Position numbers and translations under genes: made by a program. Shown one piece after another: positions 35,091-43,547 of a stretch of DNA of 64,000 bases. This stretch comes from JADLCB01 sp964398315 (lineage in GTDB: Bacteria > Planctomycetota > Phycisphaerae > Tepidisphaerales > Tepidisphaeraceae). The stretch is taken from contig CAYNMV010000004.1 in NCBI GenBank assembly GCA_964398315.1, positions 1 through 64,000 on the forward strand. Direction: 5' to 3'. The notes beneath the pieces were generated by a model. The model had not been told where the DNA came from. It saw only the letters and a program-made list of their open reading frames with translations, and ran no database searches. Within the stretch, counting starts at the first letter, position 1. Every line of letters starts with the position of its first letter.

Positions 35091-35131
35091 ACCGGCCAGC
35101 AAGGATTGGCCATGGGCAATCCCCCGCCGGT
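35091..35131. other. Nested inverted repeat upstream of DUF456 gene
   Basis: ACCGGC (35091-35096) pairs with GCCGGT (35126-35131), enclosing GGATTG (35103-35108) paired with CAATCC (35117-35122) and a CCATGG core. It ends 14 bp before the GTG start and could be a divergent regulatory site or an mRNA hairpin. Confidence 0.55.
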
Positions 35132-35144
35132 ATCATGACGCACC

Positions 35145-35744
35145 GTGGCCTGGGTTTATTACATCACATTCGCACTGGTTGGGTTTTTCGGCATCCTGAT
35201 GAATATCGTCGGCCTGCCGGGCAACTGGATCCTCGTACTGGCGATGGCGGGGTATGCCTGGCTGACCGGCTGGGATGTTTATGTGGGAATCTGGGCGCTG
35301 GGGTCGGTGATGGTCCTGGGGCTGGCGGGAGAGGCAGCCGAGTTCATCGCCGGCGGCGCCGGGGCCAAAAGCGCGGGGGGAACCAAGCGCGGCATGGTCG
35401 GCGCGATCGTCGGCGGCTTCCTCGGGGCGATTTTCCTCAGCATCATCCCCGTGCCCATCGTGAGCCAGATCATCGGCGCCTGCGCCGGGGCGTTTATCGG
35501 GGCATTCGTGGTGGAATTTGCCATCCAGCCGCATATTGGCCGGTCCACCACCATCGGCTGGGGCGCGGCCAAGGGGCGGCTGTGGGGCATCCTGATCAAA
35601 CTGCTGTTCGGCTTCATCATGCTGGCCGTCGCCCTGATGACCGCCCTGCCGGTCGGTGCCCCCCCGCCGCCCGCGCTGCAATCCCCCGCAACGCCCGCCC
35701 CGCCCACAACCGAGCCGGCAACACCGCCGGCGGAACTCGAGTAA
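35145..35744 (+). CDS. DUF456 family membrane protein
   Basis: 199 aa. Helices at about 4-24, 26-46, 50-72, 83-108, 110-130 and 145-168; glycine-rich hydrophobic middle (GAIVGGFLGAIFLSIIP...GACAGAFIGAF) and the opening FGILMNIVGLPGNWILVLAM are typical of DUF456. The Pro/Thr-rich tail (last 30 residues) is variable. Start GTG 35145; no clear Shine-Dalgarno sequence. Function unknown. Confidence 0.85.
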   Translation: MAWVYYITFALVGFFGILMNIVGLPGNWILVLAMAGYAWLTGWDVYVGIWALGSVMVLGLAGEAAEFIAGGAGAKSAGGTKRGMVGAIVGGFLGAIFLSIIPVPIVSQIIGACAGAFIGAFVVEFAIQPHIGRSTTIGWGAAKGRLWGILIKLLFGFIMLAVALMTALPVGAPPPPALQSPATPAPPTTEPATPPAELE

Positions 35745-35882
35745 GGGCTGGCCGCTGAGTCATTCTGAACGGGTAGTCAGCGCGATACGGCAAAGCGGCT
35801 CCAGCCGCGGGCACTCGCCAGGCCGTGCCACCACGCTGTTCACCCCCTTCTCTGCGCGCACGCGTGCCCCACCGGCCGTGTC

Positions 35883-35918
35883 CAGTGCATGATGAGGACT
35901 CAGCGCATGATGAGCGGC
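35883..35918. repeat. 18-bp imperfect tandem repeat x2
   Basis: CAGTGCATGATGAGGACT (35883-35900) followed by CAGCGCATGATGAGCGGC (35901-35918). It lies 30 bp downstream of the lysS stop on the minus strand. Confidence 0.65.
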
Positions 35919-35948
35919 CTGTCACAGGCGCGCAAGTAGCCCAATCCG

Positions 35949-37499
35949 CTACGAGACCGGCCGCATCAGTGGGAACAGGATCACATCGCGGATGCTCTCG
36001 GCCCCGGTGAGCATCATGATCAGACGGTCGATGCCCAGGCCCAGCCCGCCGGCCGGCGGCATGCCGTAGCGCAGGGCGGTGAGAAAATCCTCATCCACCT
36101 GCTGCCGCTCCGCCTCATCGCCCACCTGCCGCCGGAAGTGCTTCTCCTGCACCTCGGGATCGTTCAGCTCGGTGTAGCCGGGGCTGATCTCCTGCCCATT
36201 GATCGCCAGTTCGTACACCTCGGCAAAGCCAGGATACTCCGCACTCTCCCTGGCCAGCGGAATCATGACCGAGGGCACGTGCGTGACGAAACACGGATCA
36301 ATCAGCGTCGGCTCGATCAGCTTTTCATAGACCTCGACCAGTTGCTCATGCGGCGTCCAGTCAAGCACCGCCAGCCGCTTGGCGGGCTGGACATCGTGAG
36401 CACTTTGGGCCGGTGAACTGCCCGTGCCGCCAGGCGTGGCCTTTTCCTCCAGGCGCGCCAGCACCTGTGGCGCGGCGTCCTGGATGGGCCGGCCATCAAA
36501 CTTCCACCCCGTCCGCTCTTCCACCAGATCGACCATCTTCACCCGCCGCCAGGGGCGCTGGAGGTTGATCGTTCGCCGGACGGTGCCGTCAGGGTTCTTG
36601 TGTTCGATGGTCAGCCCGCCGAAGAGCTTTTCGGCCAGGTGGCAGATCAGGCCCTCAACCAGTTCGGCCATCGTCTCATAGTTGCCGAACGCCTCATACG
36701 CCTCGAGCATGGTGAACTCGGGGTTGTGGCGCGGGCTGATGCCCTCGTTACGGAAGTTGCGGTTCATCTCGAAGACCTTCGAGAAGCCGCCCACCAGCAG
36801 CCGCTTGAGATACAGCTCGGGCGCAATCCGCATGTAAAGCGGGATATCCAGGGCGTTGTGATGCGTCTTGAACGGCCGGGCGCTGGCCCCGCCGTGGAGC
36901 GGCTGCATCATCGGCGTTTCCACCTCGAGATACCCCTGCCCGTGCATGTAGGCGCGGATTTCGCGCAGGATCTCGATGCGCAGCTTCGCCAGTTGCATCA
37001 CCTCGGGGTTGGCCCAGAGATCGACGTAGCGCTGGCGATAGCGCAGCTCGACATCAGACAAACCCTCCCACTTGGCCGGCGGCGGCAGCAGTGCCTTGCT
37101 GGCGACGGTCACGGCGGTTGCCCAGATCGTCACCTCGCCCTTCTTCGTCCTGCCCAGGGGGCCCTCGACCGTGATCCAGTCGCCCAGATCCACCAGGTCA
37201 TGCACCTGCCAGTCGCGCTCGCTGAGCCGCCTCTTGTCCAGGCCCACCTGCAAATCGCCGCTCTCATCGCGCAACGTTGCGAACGTGAGCTTGCCCATCC
37301 GCCGGATGAGCATCACTCGCCCCGCTACCTTCATCAGCGGCCCCTGGTCGCTGCCCATTTCCTCCCGGTAAGCCGCCTTAACCTGCGCCAGCGGCTGCAG
37401 GCCGGCGGTGCGCTGGCCGTAAGGGTCAATGCCGAGGGCGCGCAGCTTCTCCAGCTTTTCGCGGCGGTCCTGTTCGTAAGGGTTATTCGCTTCAGTCAT
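35949..37499 (-). CDS. lysS: Lysine--tRNA ligase, class II
   Basis: 516 aa. The N-terminal OB-fold anticodon-binding domain (about 55-160: GRVMLIRRMGKLTFATLRDESGDLQV) precedes the class II core. Motif 2 is FEMNRNFRNEGIS(P)RHNPEFTMLE and motif 3 is GLGLGIDRLIMMLTG; the ending SIRDVILFPLMRP is standard. Start ATG 37499 (MTEANNPYEQDRREKL). A low-complexity insertion of about 25 residues (ATPGGTGSSPAQSAHDVQP, about residue 380) lies in the catalytic domain where other LysS have a short loop. Monocistronic, divergent from the DUF1570 gene. Confidence 0.96.
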   Translation of the reverse strand: MTEANNPYEQDRREKLEKLRALGIDPYGQRTAGLQPLAQVKAAYREEMGSDQGPLMKVAGRVMLIRRMGKLTFATLRDESGDLQVGLDKRRLSERDWQVHDLVDLGDWITVEGPLGRTKKGEVTIWATAVTVASKALLPPPAKWEGLSDVELRYRQRYVDLWANPEVMQLAKLRIEILREIRAYMHGQGYLEVETPMMQPLHGGASARPFKTHHNALDIPLYMRIAPELYLKRLLVGGFSKVFEMNRNFRNEGISPRHNPEFTMLEAYEAFGNYETMAELVEGLICHLAEKLFGGLTIEHKNPDGTVRRTINLQRPWRRVKMVDLVEERTGWKFDGRPIQDAAPQVLARLEEKATPGGTGSSPAQSAHDVQPAKRLAVLDWTPHEQLVEVYEKLIEPTLIDPCFVTHVPSVMIPLARESAEYPGFAEVYELAINGQEISPGYTELNDPEVQEKHFRRQVGDEAERQQVDEDFLTALRYGMPPAGGLGLGIDRLIMMLTGAESIRDVILFPLMRPVS

Positions 37500-37710
37500 G
37501 TCGTACGACTCGTAAAGGGGGAACATCATAGCCACCCGGCCGGATTCGACAAAGGTGGCCCCGTTCCCCGGCTCAGCCATGACTGGGAAGCGTCGATAGA
37601 ACTGATGGAATCATCCATGGCCAGCGGCTGCGAATTTCGCTGGCTCATCAGGCCGGCACGTGGCTTTGCCTGCACGGCCTGCCAATTCGTCGCATCCCGC
37701 GGGAAAGGAT

Positions 37711-38856
37711 ATGCCGCACATTATCACAATCCTGCTATCGATCCTGCTGGCCTCCAGTGCGGCGGTCGGCGGGACGATGCAGACAACCCATTCGCGGCAT
37801 TACACGATCCACAGCGATCTGCCAGTGGCACACGTCGACCAGATCGCGCGCGAGATGGATGCGGTCTACGACGAGTACGCCCGTCGATTGGCGAATTTAC
37901 GGCCCACCGGCGAGATCCGCCGGCTGGAGGTGCACCTTTTTGCCAGGCGCGCTGACTACGAGCGTTTCGGCGCGCTGCCCAATTCCGCCGGCATTTTCGA
38001 TGCCAGCCGCAACATCCTGGCGGCCCGGCTGGAGGGGACAGGACGCGATGAGTTTCGCCGCACGCTCCAGCATGAGGCGTTCCACCAGTTCGCCCATAAC
38101 CGCATCGCCCCCGGCATGCCGCCGTGGCTGGATGAAGGGCTGGCCCAGGTGTTCGAGGATGGGTACTGGTTCGGCGGCGAGTTTCGTCTCGGCCGGGTGC
38201 CGCCCTGGCGGCTGGCGCGCCTGCAGCAGTTCATGCAAGACCGCCGGCTGATCGACCTGGGCACGATGTTGTCGATGACCCGGGCACAGTGGAATGCCCG
38301 CATGGCCGACAGCGATACCGCCGCCGTGCAGTATCTCCAGGCGTGGGCGATGGCGCACATGCTCATCTTCGCCACCGAAGGCACGCCCGGACCCCACTAC
38401 CGCCCCCACCTGATCGACCTGCTCAAGCGCCTCAACCGCGGCATCGGCGGTGACCAGGCCTTCCGCCAGGCATTCTCCGACAACATCGACGGCTTTCAGC
38501 AGCGCTTTGTCGTCTATCTGCGTGGCCTGCGGGCGGATACCACCTCGATCTACCTCGACAAGCAGCGCCGGCTGGCCCGGATGGTGGTCTGGCTGCGCCA
38601 ACTCGACCGCCGGCACACGACGATGGATGACCTGCGCCAGGACCTGGCGCTGCTGGACAGCAGCAATCTGGAGCCCATGACGTTCATCAACGGCCAGGCC
38701 ATGCCCACCAGCGCCCTGCACTTTGCCCGTAATCCCACCGGCCCCATCCCCGACATCGTTTGCCGGCCCGGTGAAGGGTTCCAGATCCGCACCCGCTTCC
38801 ACCCCATGCCCGGCGATGAGACCGATTTTGAACTGCTGGTTGAGCCGGTGCGCTGA
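37711..38856 (+). CDS. DUF1570-type secreted metallopeptidase-like protein
   Basis: 381 aa from ATG 37711 (AAAGGA just upstream). MPHIITILLSILLASSAAVGG is a signal peptide. The DUF1570/gluzincin-like core contains LQHEAFHQFAHNRI (about residue 118), an HExxH zinc motif, followed by PPWLDEGLAQVFED, where WLxEGLA supplies the third-ligand Glu. YLQAWAMAHML follows. This architecture is common in planctomycetes. The C-terminus has no recognised domain. Peptidase activity is inferred from the motif only. Confidence 0.82.
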   Translation: MPHIITILLSILLASSAAVGGTMQTTHSRHYTIHSDLPVAHVDQIAREMDAVYDEYARRLANLRPTGEIRRLEVHLFARRADYERFGALPNSAGIFDASRNILAARLEGTGRDEFRRTLQHEAFHQFAHNRIAPGMPPWLDEGLAQVFEDGYWFGGEFRLGRVPPWRLARLQQFMQDRRLIDLGTMLSMTRAQWNARMADSDTAAVQYLQAWAMAHMLIFATEGTPGPHYRPHLIDLLKRLNRGIGGDQAFRQAFSDNIDGFQQRFVVYLRGLRADTTSIYLDKQRRLARMVVWLRQLDRRHTTMDDLRQDLALLDSSNLEPMTFINGQAMPTSALHFARNPTGPIPDIVCRPGEGFQIRTRFHPMPGDETDFELLVEPVR

Positions 38857-38915
38857 ACGGCGGCAACAGCATCCTGTGCATGGCCAACAAGCCGCGCCAT
38901 GGGCAACGCCGCCGA

Positions 38916-39947
38916 TCACATCGTCAGCGCGGATTCGATGTCCTTCAGATCCTGCTCGCTGAGCGGGCCGGCATCGAACAGCTTGCAGTTCTCGATGATC
39001 TGCTCCGGGCGCGAAGCACCGATCAGGGCGCTGGTGATGCGCGTGCCGCGCTGCTCGCGCAGCACCCACAGCAGCGCCATCTGCGCCAGCGACTGGCCCC
39101 GCCGCTGGGCGATCTCATTGAGCTGGCGCAGCCGCCGCTGCACATCGCCGGTCATGCGCTGGTCCACCGTCTCGGGATCGAAGCGGGCAAAGTCGGGCTT
39201 GCGATCGAGGTACTTGCCCGTGAGCAGCCCCTGGGCCAGGGGGCAGAAGGCGATGGTACCCAGGCCAAACCGGCCGGTGATGGGCAGCAGATCCGGCTCC
39301 ACCCAGCGATTGAGCATCGAATAACTCGGCTGGTGAATAATGGGCCGCACCCAGCCGTTGGCCTGGCAGTTCCGCACCACATCGGCGGTCTGGGCGCCGC
39401 TGTAGCTGCTGATGCCAACGTACAGCGCCTTGCCGCTGCGCACGGCGGTATCGAGCGCAAACAGTGTCTCTTCCAGCGGCGTGTTGGGATCGGGGCGGTG
39501 CGAGTAGAACAGGTCAACGTACTCGAGTTGCAGCCGCTTGAGCGAGGCATCGAGGCTGGCCAGCAGGTACTTGCGACTGCCCCACTCTCCATAGGGCCCC
39601 GGCCACATGCGATACCCCGCCTTGGTGCTGATGATCAGTTCATCGCGGTAGGCGGCCAGTTCCTGCCGCAGGATCCGCCCCACGCGCTCCTCTGCACTGC
39701 CCGGCGGCGGGCCGTAGTTGTTGGCCAGGTCGAAATGGGTCACGCCCAGGTCGAAGGCGGTGCAGAGCATCCGCCGGCAGTTCTCGTGCATCGAGGTTTC
39801 ATCCGTGTGCCGGCCGGAATCGGTGCCGGGAGCACCGAAGTTATACCAGCACCCAAGGCTGATCGCCGGCAGCAGCAACCCCGACTCACCGCAGCGGCGG
39901 AACCAGTCGGGACGGTCATAGCGCGTGGGAGAAGGGGTGTAGTTCAT
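38916..39947 (-). CDS. Aldo/keto reductase, YghZ (L-glyceraldehyde 3-phosphate reductase)-like
   Basis: 343-aa TIM-barrel NADPH oxidoreductase. The opening MNYTPSPTRYD, GLLLPAISLGCWYNFG, and HFDLANNYGPPPGSAEERVG match the YghZ subgroup closely. The catalytic tetrad is visible: Asp in FDLANNYG, Tyr in NNYG, Lys in ISTKAGY and His in FYSHRPD. The cofactor segment SALIGASRPEQI is conserved. Start ATG 39947. Substrate unproven: members reduce methylglyoxal and L-glyceraldehyde 3-phosphate. Monocistronic. Confidence 0.88.
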   Translation of the reverse strand: MNYTPSPTRYDRPDWFRRCGESGLLLPAISLGCWYNFGAPGTDSGRHTDETSMHENCRRMLCTAFDLGVTHFDLANNYGPPPGSAEERVGRILRQELAAYRDELIISTKAGYRMWPGPYGEWGSRKYLLASLDASLKRLQLEYVDLFYSHRPDPNTPLEETLFALDTAVRSGKALYVGISSYSGAQTADVVRNCQANGWVRPIIHQPSYSMLNRWVEPDLLPITGRFGLGTIAFCPLAQGLLTGKYLDRKPDFARFDPETVDQRMTGDVQRRLRQLNEIAQRRGQSLAQMALLWVLREQRGTRITSALIGASRPEQIIENCKLFDAGPLSEQDLKDIESALTM

Positions 39948-40005
39948 GATGAACCGACATTGTGACGGCTCACCACGCCTGAGACAAGATGTGGCAAAAC
40001 GGCCC

Positions 40006-40079
40006 AGCGTACCGCTCGCAGGCGTACCGCTCACAGGCGTACCGCTCACAGGCGTACCGCTCACAGGCGTACCGCTTAC
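40006..40079. repeat. 15-bp tandem repeat x5 spanning the flp stop codon
   Basis: Five 15-bp units (AGGCGTACCGCTCAC on plus; first and last units differ by one or two bases and the outermost lacks one base). On the minus strand the first unit contains the Flp pilin TAA stop, and the next three each carry a TGA in the same reading frame. Confidence 0.95.
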
Positions 40080-40291
40080 ATGCCATCGCGCACACCAGAC
40101 CAGCGGGCCAGCACCTTGTTGCCGACACAGCCAATGGTGGCGACCGATGCAACCACGATCAGGCCAAGGATAAGGGCATACTCCATCACCTCGCCGCCGC
40201 GCTCGTCGTGCAGGGCACGACGGGCAAGACGGACAGCCGCGCGATGACGTCGCGCTGCCGGCAGTCGAATCAGGCGCAGGTACTGTTGCAT
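40076..40291 (-). CDS. Flp/Fap-type (type IVb) pilin
   Basis: 71-aa pilin of a tight-adherence (Tad) system. The processing region DERGGEVMEYALILGLIVVA fits the Flp rule: cleavage after Gly, then Glu at +5 and Tyr at +6, followed by a hydrophobic helix. A basic leader precedes it (about 35 residues, longer than usual). ATG 40291 has AAGGA 8 nt upstream; a GTG at 40306 is less likely. No TadV/CpaA peptidase, secretin or CpaF is in the window, so this is a detached pilin gene. A Cys near residue 54 (TIGCVGN) is unusual. The gene ends inside a 15-bp tandem repeat. Confidence 0.8.
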   Translation of the reverse strand: MQQYLRLIRLPAARRHRAAVRLARRALHDERGGEVMEYALILGLIVVASVATIGCVGNKVLARWSGVRDGM

Positions 40292-40453
40292 CAGCAGGTC
40301 CTTCACCTCGCATATCGACTATCCCGGCACCCGCCGTAACTTGATTCGCACGAAATCGCTGCGCAGACAGCGGGCTCGGCTGTTGGCTGACAGACCGATA
40401 ATTTTCCCCGGTTTCACCCCCCCGGCGGCAAAACGTGGTAGAGTGGCCGGACT

Positions 40454-40795
40454 ATGACACCTGAAGCAACCCAACTGCTGGCGGAAATGCTCCGCGTGGT
40501 CAAGCTGGATGCGACATTCTCGCCTCTGGATGTGGGTGCCCGCATCGGGCTGACGCGCACGCAGGCGGAAACCGCCGCACGCGTGCTGGCCAATTCCGGC
40601 GTCCTGGACGTGGGCTTCGATTTTTATGCCCAGTTCACCCCGGAATTCCGCAAGGCCCACGCCCCGCGCAAAACCCGGGCATCGGCCGCCAAGACGTCGG
40701 AAAAGACGGCAGCAGCCAAGGCAGCACCGGATAAGTCCGCCTCCGCCGCGCCGGCCCGGAAAAAGGCCTCTCGCAAGAAGACGAGCGTCGCCTGA
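40454..40795 (+). CDS. Winged-helix protein with histone-H1-like Lys/Ala tail
   Basis: 113 aa. Residues 1-65 look like a small helix-turn-helix/winged-helix domain (LLAEMLRVVK...VGARIGLTRTQAETAARVLANSGVLDVGF). Residues 70-113 are a basic low-complexity tail of Lys, Ala, Ser and Pro (KTSEKTAAAK, ARKKASRKKTS), like bacterial histone-H1 homologues and the C-terminal tails of some nucleoid proteins. A DNA-binding, nucleoid-associated role is inferred. The gene is 278 bp upstream of the RRM gene. Confidence 0.65.
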   Translation: MTPEATQLLAEMLRVVKLDATFSPLDVGARIGLTRTQAETAARVLANSGVLDVGFDFYAQFTPEFRKAHAPRKTRASAAKTSEKTAAAKAAPDKSASAAPARKKASRKKTSVA

Positions 40796-41072
40796 TGTAC
40801 CGGCTGCCTGGCCGCGGGTGCCAGCGCCCGGGGCATGGCCCAACAATTTCATTCGGATTTAAGACTATGCGAACCGCCTCTCAGCGGGTATCGTATATGT
40901 GACAGGTAAGTTTGCAGACTCGAGTCTCCCGGATCGACGCTTCGTATCGTTCGCCCCGCCGACCTCCGTTTCACTCCTACCTTTCCGGGTCCAAACGTGG
41001 ATCCCTTTCAGCATCGAACCCCGAAAGTAAAACCCAGGGTTCACCGGCCCCAGAAAGCAATAGGAGCTTCAC

Positions 41073-41423
41073 ATGGGCAGCAAGTTGTATGTTGGTAATC
41101 TGAGCTACGACACCACCAGCTCGGATCTGGAACAGTTGTGCGCACAGCACGGTACCGTGCAGAGCGCTGAGGTCATCGCCGATCGCGACACCGGCCGTAG
41201 CAAGGGCTTCGGCTTCGTGCAGATGGGCAGCGACGATGAGGCCCAGGCCGCCATCGCCGCGCTCAACGGCCAGGAGTACGATGGCCGTGCCCTCACTGTC
41301 AATGAGGCCCGTCCCCGCGAAGAGCGCCCGCGCTCCGGTGGTGGCGGCGGCTACGGTGGCGGCCGCGGCGGTTACGGCGGCGGTCGTGGTGGCAATGGCG
41401 GTGGCAACCGCCGGCGCTTCTAA
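41073..41423 (+). CDS. RRM-domain glycine-rich RNA-binding protein
   Basis: 116 aa. A single RNA recognition motif spans residues 2-80: RNP2 is KLYVGNLS and RNP1 is KGFGFVQM, with the expected aromatic residues. The tail (86-116) is Gly/Arg-rich (GGGGGYGGGRGGYGGG), like cyanobacterial Rbp proteins and plant GRPs. These act as RNA chaperones, often in the cold. The RBS is AGGAG 6 nt upstream. A leader of over 150 bp without ORFs precedes the gene, which could hold a regulatory 5' UTR. A strong terminator follows. Confidence 0.95.
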   Translation: MGSKLYVGNLSYDTTSSDLEQLCAQHGTVQSAEVIADRDTGRSKGFGFVQMGSDDEAQAAIAALNGQEYDGRALTVNEARPREERPRSGGGGGYGGGRGGYGGGRGGNGGGNRRRF

Positions 41424-41451
41424 GCCGCGCCTGCGCACGCAAGGCAATCCA

Positions 41452-41484
41452 AAGGCCGCACCCCCGGGTGCGGCCTTCTTTATT
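41452..41484 (+). terminator. Intrinsic terminator of the RRM gene
   Basis: AAGGCCGCAC (41452-41461) pairs with GTGCGGCCTT (41468-41477); inner CC/GG pairs can extend it. The sequence CTTTATT follows. It lies 28 bp past the stop. Confidence 0.88.
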
Positions 41485-41712
41485 GCGCTGCCGACCCCCT
41501 GCTTTCCCTTTCCACTGCGCCACAGTGGCAACTCGATCGCTATCTCGGTTTCACAACAAAATGCCGCCACGCCGAAGGGTGGGAATAAATCCGGCCCCTC
41601 CAAAATTAGACATATAGGTACACAATTAGGGCGAATGGCCCCTCCCCCCGTGATCCGCGCGTGCGGGACGGGCGAAACCGGCCCAGTCGCCCCGCCAACA
41701 AGGAGTGATGCA

Positions 41713-42339
41713 ATGAGCATGAAATGGATCCAGCGGATGGCCACCACTACCGCCGTGCTGGCGGGCGTGTTGCTGGGCGCCCCGGCGCTGGCACACTGCG
41801 ACAGCGAGGATGGGCCTGTCATTACCGAAGCGCGGGTGGCGATCCAGCGCGGCGAGGTCACGCCGCTTCTCAAATGGATCACGCCTGAGCAGGAACCGGA
41901 AATCCGCGCCCTGTTCGACAAAACCCAGGCCGTGCGCGCCCAGGGCGATGCCGCCCGCGAGGTGGCGGATCAACTGTTCATTGAAACCCTCGTCCGCCTG
42001 CACCGTGAAAGCGAAGGCGCACCGTATACCGGCATCAAGCCGGCCGGCACACCGGTTTCCCCGGCGGTGGCGCATGCCGATGCAGCGCTGGAGCGGGGCA
42101 GCGTCGATGAACTGGCCGATCACCTGGCCGAAGCGGTGCGCACCCGCGTGAAAGAGCGCTTCAAGGCCGCCGCCGAAGCGCGCGCCCATCAGGCCGACAG
42201 CGTGGATGCCGGCCGCACGTTCGTGCATCGCTATGTGCAGTTCGTGCACTACGTTGAGCACCTGCATGCGGCCATCACCGCCGACATCGGCCACCATGGC
42301 CAGCCCGCCGCCGCCCACGCCGGCGCGCACGAGCACTGA
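41713..42339 (+). CDS. DUF6448 family exported protein
   Basis: 208 aa. MSMKWIQRMATTTAVLAGVLLGAPALA is a signal peptide ending in an ALA cleavage site. The mature protein starts HCDSEDGPVITEARVAI, the family hallmark (HCDxxDGPV). FIETLVRLHRESEGAPYTGIKPAG and the late FVHYVEHLH segment are also typical of DUF6448. The C-terminus is His/Ala-rich (HHGQPAAAHAGAHEH), which may bind metal. Function unknown. AGGAG lies 7 nt upstream of the ATG. Confidence 0.85.
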   Translation: MSMKWIQRMATTTAVLAGVLLGAPALAHCDSEDGPVITEARVAIQRGEVTPLLKWITPEQEPEIRALFDKTQAVRAQGDAAREVADQLFIETLVRLHRESEGAPYTGIKPAGTPVSPAVAHADAALERGSVDELADHLAEAVRTRVKERFKAAAEARAHQADSVDAGRTFVHRYVQFVHYVEHLHAAITADIGHHGQPAAAHAGAHEH

Positions 42340-42413
42340 CGTTCAACACGAGAAGTGAAGACACGCAGGTGGGCAAGCCCGCGGGAGGCCGTCCCGCATG
42401 ATCATGCCGGTCC

Positions 42414-42460
42414 ATGATGGGAGACAGCCAGGCGCAGGAGGCTTGGCTGTATCCCATCAT
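42414..42460. terminator. Long imperfect hairpin between convergent genes
   Basis: ATGATGGGA-g-ACAGCCA-g-GC (from 42414) pairs with GC-t-TGGCTGT-a-TCCCATCAT (to 42460); the only interruptions are one mismatch and one G-T wobble. It lies 75 bp past the DUF6448 stop and 40 bp past the phyH stop. No T tract. Confidence 0.55.
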
Positions 42461-42499
42461 CCTGTAGCCGGTTGAGGATGCACCACGCGGGCGGCACCG

Positions 42500-43402
42500 C
42501 TACACCGCCGCGGCCGCCGGCTCATGTTCCAGGCGGTTGGCCAGCCAGTCTTCCAGGGTGGCAACCCGCTCGGGATGGCGACGGCTGCGGGCCAGGAAGC
42601 CTGCGCCATGGGCGGCCATCGGATCCTGATCGGTGGGCTGGTAGCGCAGATCGACACTCCAGCGCACGTGATCCGAGTTGTTCGGCGTGCTGGAGTGCAA
42701 CAGGCGGTCATTGAACAGGATGGCGCTGCCTTTGGTCATGGGCAGTGCAACGATCTGCCGTTTTTTGGCCTCGCGCTCCACCACCTTGAGGTTCATTTCC
42801 AGGAAGCCGGTGCCGGAGTAATTCTCGCGATGATGACCGATCACCCGCTTGCGGTGCGTGCCGGGAATCAGGTGCAGGCAGCCGTTCTCGTGGGTGGAGT
42901 CCACCAGCGGGATCCAGACGGTGATGACCGGGTTGCTGTTGGCATCCGGCCAGTAGCTCTTGTCCTGGTGCCAGGGCACCGCGCCGGCCGCCACCTTCGG
43001 CACCTTGGGGCGCGTGTTGTAGACGGGATTGGCGAAAATCTCGCCGCCAATGAGCGATTCAACCGCATCCAGGATCTTCGGATTGCTCATCAGGATGAAG
43101 TAGCCGGGGAAGCGATCGCGCCAGCTCCGGCCATACTTGAGAAACTGCTTGTCGGTCAGGTTGGCGCACAGCTCGGCCAGGCGGTACTCAAAGGGGCGAT
43201 GCTCCAGCTTGTCGGGGATCAGGCCATCGCGGTACAGCTCATCGGCGATCAGGTCCACCTTGCGCATCATCGCCTCGCGCGCCGGGGCGAGTTCCGCATC
43301 GGTCAGCAGGTTTTCCAGCAGGACATATCCATCTTCGTGGTATTGCAGAAGCTGCTGCTCGGTCAGGCTGCCGCGCGGGGTTTTCTGGTTTGCCGACACC
43401 AT
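42500..43402 (-). CDS. Phytanoyl-CoA dioxygenase (PhyH) family protein
   Basis: 300-aa Fe(II)/2-oxoglutarate-dependent oxygenase. Iron ligands: His and Asp in VPWHQDKSYW (about residue 150) and the distal His in RLLHSSTPNNS (about 235); the 2-oxoglutarate Arg lies in VRWSVDLRYQP. The double-stranded beta-helix segment ENGCLHLIPGTHRKR is typical. Start ATG 43402 with GGGAGATGAG just upstream. Divergent from an AraC gene, 145 bp away, which probably regulates it. PhyH proteins of this sort are abundant in planctomycetes; substrate unknown. Confidence 0.9.
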   Translation of the reverse strand: MVSANQKTPRGSLTEQQLLQYHEDGYVLLENLLTDAELAPAREAMMRKVDLIADELYRDGLIPDKLEHRPFEYRLAELCANLTDKQFLKYGRSWRDRFPGYFILMSNPKILDAVESLIGGEIFANPVYNTRPKVPKVAAGAVPWHQDKSYWPDANSNPVITVWIPLVDSTHENGCLHLIPGTHRKRVIGHHRENYSGTGFLEMNLKVVEREAKKRQIVALPMTKGSAILFNDRLLHSSTPNNSDHVRWSVDLRYQPTDQDPMAAHGAGFLARSRRHPERVATLEDWLANRLEHEPAAAAV

Positions 43403-43547
43403 CTCATCTCCCGTTGGTGAGGCGCCACCAATCGGCGGGGCCGGGCGGCGCACAGGACAAATCACACCTGCCATGTGCCCTGATGGTGCGCGCCCGGGGC
43501 GGTTGAGCACAATTGCCGCCAGTCACCATCGCTGGTAAAAATTCACC

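Noticed and set aside
35004..35144. SAM or cobalamin riboswitch upstream of metF
   Set aside because: The spacer is only about 140 bp and lacks the conserved core sequences; it holds only a small nested palindrome.
40006..40079. CRISPR array
   Set aside because: The 15-bp units are directly adjacent without spacers and there are no cas genes.
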